From Streptomyces sp. NRRL S-337 (GTDB taxonomy: Bacteria > Actinomycetota > Actinomycetes > Streptomycetales > Streptomycetaceae): 64,000 nt of DNA. The position numbers and the translations under genes are program-made. Positions 62,350-64,000 of this stretch are shown piece after piece; within the stretch, counting starts at the first letter, position 1; each line of letters begins with the position of its first letter. The DNA lies in assembly GCF_000720175.1 (NCBI RefSeq), contig NZ_JOIX01000074.1, positions 1-64,000 on the forward strand. The letters run 5' to 3'. The notes beneath the pieces were generated by a model, which was not told the origin of the DNA, searched no databases, and saw only the letters and a program-made list of their open reading frames with translations.

Positions 62350-63627
62350 ATGGACGCCATCTCCGTCATCCGTACCAAGCGCGACCGCGGTGAGCTGACC
62401 CCCGATCAGATCGACTGGGTCATCGACGCCTACACCCGCGGTGAGGTCGCTCACGAACAGATGTCGTCCCTGGCGATGGCGATCTTCCTCAACGGTATGA
62501 ACCGCAAGGAGATCGCCCGCTGGACCGCCGCGATGATCGCCTCCGGTGAGCGGATGGACTTCTCCTCGCTGCCCCGCCCCACCGCCGACAAGCACTCCAC
62601 CGGTGGCGTCGGCGACAAGATCACCCTGCCGCTCGCCCCGCTCGTCGCCGCCTGTGGCGCCGCCGTGCCCCAGCTGTCCGGCCGCGGTCTCGGCCACACC
62701 GGCGGCACCCTCGACAAGCTGGAGTCCGTCCCCGGCTGGCGCGCCCACCTCAGCAACGCCGAGATGCTGGACGTCCTCCGCGATGTCGGCTCCGTGATCT
62801 GTGCCGCCGGCGACGGCCTGGCCCCCGCCGACAAGAAGCTCTACGCGCTGCGCGACGTCACCGGCACCGTCGAGTCCATCCCGCTGATCGCCTCCTCGAT
62901 CATGTCCAAGAAGATCGCCGAGGGCACCGGCTCCCTCGTCCTGGACGTCAAGGTCGGCTCCGGCGCCTTCATGAAGCACCTCGACGACGCCCGCGAACTC
63001 GCCTCCACCATGGTCGAGTTGGGCAACGACCACGGCGTGCGGACGGTCGCCCTGCTCACCGACATGGCCACCCCGCTCGGCCGCACCGCGGGCAACGCCC
63101 TCGAAGTCCGCGAGTCCGTCGAGGTGCTGGCCGGCGGCGGCCCCCAGGACGTCATCGACCTCACCCTCGCCCTCGCCCGCGAGATGCTCGACGCGGCGGG
63201 TCTGCCGGACGCCGACCCGGCCAAGGCGCTCACGGACGGCTCCGCCATGGACCACTGGCGCCGCATGATCACCGCCCAGGGCGGCGACCCGGACGCCCCG
63301 CTCCCGGTCGCCCGCGAGCAGCACACCATCACCGCCGCCGCCACCGGCACCCTCACCACCCTCGACGCCTACGCCGTCGGCCTCGCCGCCTGGCGCCTCG
63401 GCGCCGGCCGCGCCCGCAAGGAGGACCCGGTCCAGGCCGCCGCCGGCATCGAACTCCACGCCAAGCCCGGCGACCGCGTCACCGCCGGCCAGCCCCTCCT
63501 CACCCTCCACACCGACACCCCTGAAAAGCTCCCCTACGCCCTGGAGGCCCTGGACGGCGGAGTGCTGATCGGCGCCCCCGACACCACCTTCACGGCGGGC
63601 CCGGTGGTCCTGGAACGCATCGGCTGA
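62350..63627 (+). CDS. deoA: Thymidine phosphorylase
   Basis: The 425-residue enzyme splits thymidine or deoxyuridine with phosphate to the base and deoxyribose-1-phosphate. Signature PTADKHSTGGVGDKITLPLAP (phosphate binding), SGRGLGHTGGTLDKLESVPG, the family Arg/Ser/Lys region in LIASSIMSKKIAEG, VLDVKVGSGAFMK and TAGNALEVRE. Normal length. Ribosome site GAAAGGAAACC. It completes the nucleoside salvage set with the BMP transporter and cdd, from which it is now separated by the RiPP island. Confidence 0.96.
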   Translation: MDAISVIRTKRDRGELTPDQIDWVIDAYTRGEVAHEQMSSLAMAIFLNGMNRKEIARWTAAMIASGERMDFSSLPRPTADKHSTGGVGDKITLPLAPLVAACGAAVPQLSGRGLGHTGGTLDKLESVPGWRAHLSNAEMLDVLRDVGSVICAAGDGLAPADKKLYALRDVTGTVESIPLIASSIMSKKIAEGTGSLVLDVKVGSGAFMKHLDDARELASTMVELGNDHGVRTVALLTDMATPLGRTAGNALEVRESVEVLAGGGPQDVIDLTLALAREMLDAAGLPDADPAKALTDGSAMDHWRRMITAQGGDPDAPLPVAREQHTITAAATGTLTTLDAYAVGLAAWRLGAGRARKEDPVQAAAGIELHAKPGDRVTAGQPLLTLHTDTPEKLPYALEALDGGVLIGAPDTTFTAGPVVLERIG

Positions 63628-63649
63628 CCTGCGGTTTTCCCGTACGGGT

Positions 63650-63683
63650 GAACGGGATCGGTGGACCGGCGCCGGTCCCGTTC
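63650..63683 (+). terminator. Hairpin after deoA
   Basis: GAACGGGA (63650-63657) pairs with TCCCGTTC (63676-63683); an inner CCGG/CCGG stem lies in the loop. Confidence 0.6.
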
Positions 63684-63724
63684 GGCATGCTGGGATCGGT
63701 GACGTACCGATAGAGGAGACCGCC

Positions 63725-64000
63725 ATGAGCGCACTCACCGTCGACCACACCGCGGGCACCGGCCCCGAGTGGGACGACCTCGTCCGTATCTGGGAACAGG
63801 CGGACGCACGCGAGGGCTGGAAGGTGGAGATCATCGAGGGGATCGTCACCGTGTCACCGCCGCCCGACAACAACCACAACTTCATCGCCGCGAAGGTCCA
63901 GCGCCGTCTGTACGCCGTGCTCCCGGAGGACTGGGACATCTACCAGACGCTCGGGACGGGAATTCCCCTGCGCAAGGGCCTTTACATCCCGGACCTCGCC
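63725..64000 (+). CDS. Uma2-family protein, partial
   Basis: Partial: 92 codons to the window edge, no stop reached. The sequence ALTVDHTAGTGPEWDDLVRI, WKVEIIEGIVTVSPPPDNNHN and IPLRKGLYIPDLA matches the start of Uma2 (DUF820) proteins. These have a PD-(D/E)XK nuclease-like fold; the Glu in VEIIEG and the Asp near PDL are the usual acidic pair. Copies are numerous in Streptomyces, and their role is unknown. ATG follows AGAGGAGA. Confidence 0.8.
   Translation, partial: MSALTVDHTAGTGPEWDDLVRIWEQADAREGWKVEIIEGIVTVSPPPDNNHNFIAAKVQRRLYAVLPEDWDIYQTLGTGIPLRKGLYIPDLA

Overview
The window is high-GC DNA with Streptomyces character throughout. The evidence is strong third-position G/C codon bias, many GTG starts, long spurious antisense reading frames, start-to-stop overlaps of 1-4 nt, type VII secretion parts, and several actinobacterial or Streptomyces-type families (DUF6716, DUF6087, ATP-grasp peptide maturase, FBP-domain zinc protein). 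The order glyA - trpS - dac - sdhCDAB - acyl-CoA mutase - sialic-acid-like wall genes - BMP transporter - cdd - deoA matches the conserved Streptomyces core chromosome as I remember it (no alignment was possible). No tRNA, rRNA, transposase or CRISPR array was seen.

Region by region. 1-1938: 3' part of a repetitive Ig-like surface protein, broken by a frameshift. 2149-8809: a YgiB/YgiC-like pair, rocD, glyA under a ZTP riboswitch, trpS and a 2'-5' RNA ligase-like protein. 9017-14443: envelope genes (YihY/BrkB, D,D-carboxypeptidase, metallophosphoesterase) and a GntA-like YqcI/YcgG protein. 14565-18718: an orphan type VII secretion module (small WXG-like protein, large WXG/Gly-rich protein, mycosin, membrane protein). 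18802-23049: zinc protein, two alpha/beta hydrolases, a MerR regulator with a clear operator, and a regulator that has lost its 3' end. 23056-26470: sdhCDAB. 26714-34318: ureide decarboxylase, GH20 hexosaminidase, ECF sigma factor with a coupled membrane protein, L,D-transpeptidase, and a stand-alone large subunit of a B12 mutase. 34319-34935: a large inverted-repeat element around a 70-aa zinc-ribbon protein. 34940-37760: gluconate regulator, kinase and permease. 37900-40198: FAD monooxygenase and TetR, divergent, with two identical operators. 40199-48815: a cell-wall locus that makes, activates and polymerises a nonulosonate, probably Kdn (teichulosonic acid). 48978-56180: M20 amidohydrolase, BMP-type nucleoside ABC transporter and cytidine deaminase. 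56452-62213: an accessory island inserted between cdd and deoA. It holds a Nudix protein, an XRE/TPR regulator, three small proteins and a complete ATP-grasp RiPP cassette (precursor, maturase, PIMT-like methyltransferase). 62350-64000: deoA and the start of a Uma2-family gene.

How the parts work together. The transporter, cdd and deoA form a nucleoside salvage unit that the RiPP island now splits. In the RiPP island the ATP-grasp enzyme should form ester crosslinks in the Thr/Ser/Asp-rich C-terminus of a 94-aa precursor, and the PIMT homologue should then methylate an Asp, probably to give an aspartimide. A pattern across the window is that at least four genes (stops at 3764, 10024, 12895, 20780) have short tandem duplications spanning their own stop codons, with similar repeats just beyond three more. 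Many genes also appear leaderless, with a -10 hexamer 6-8 nt before the start codon.
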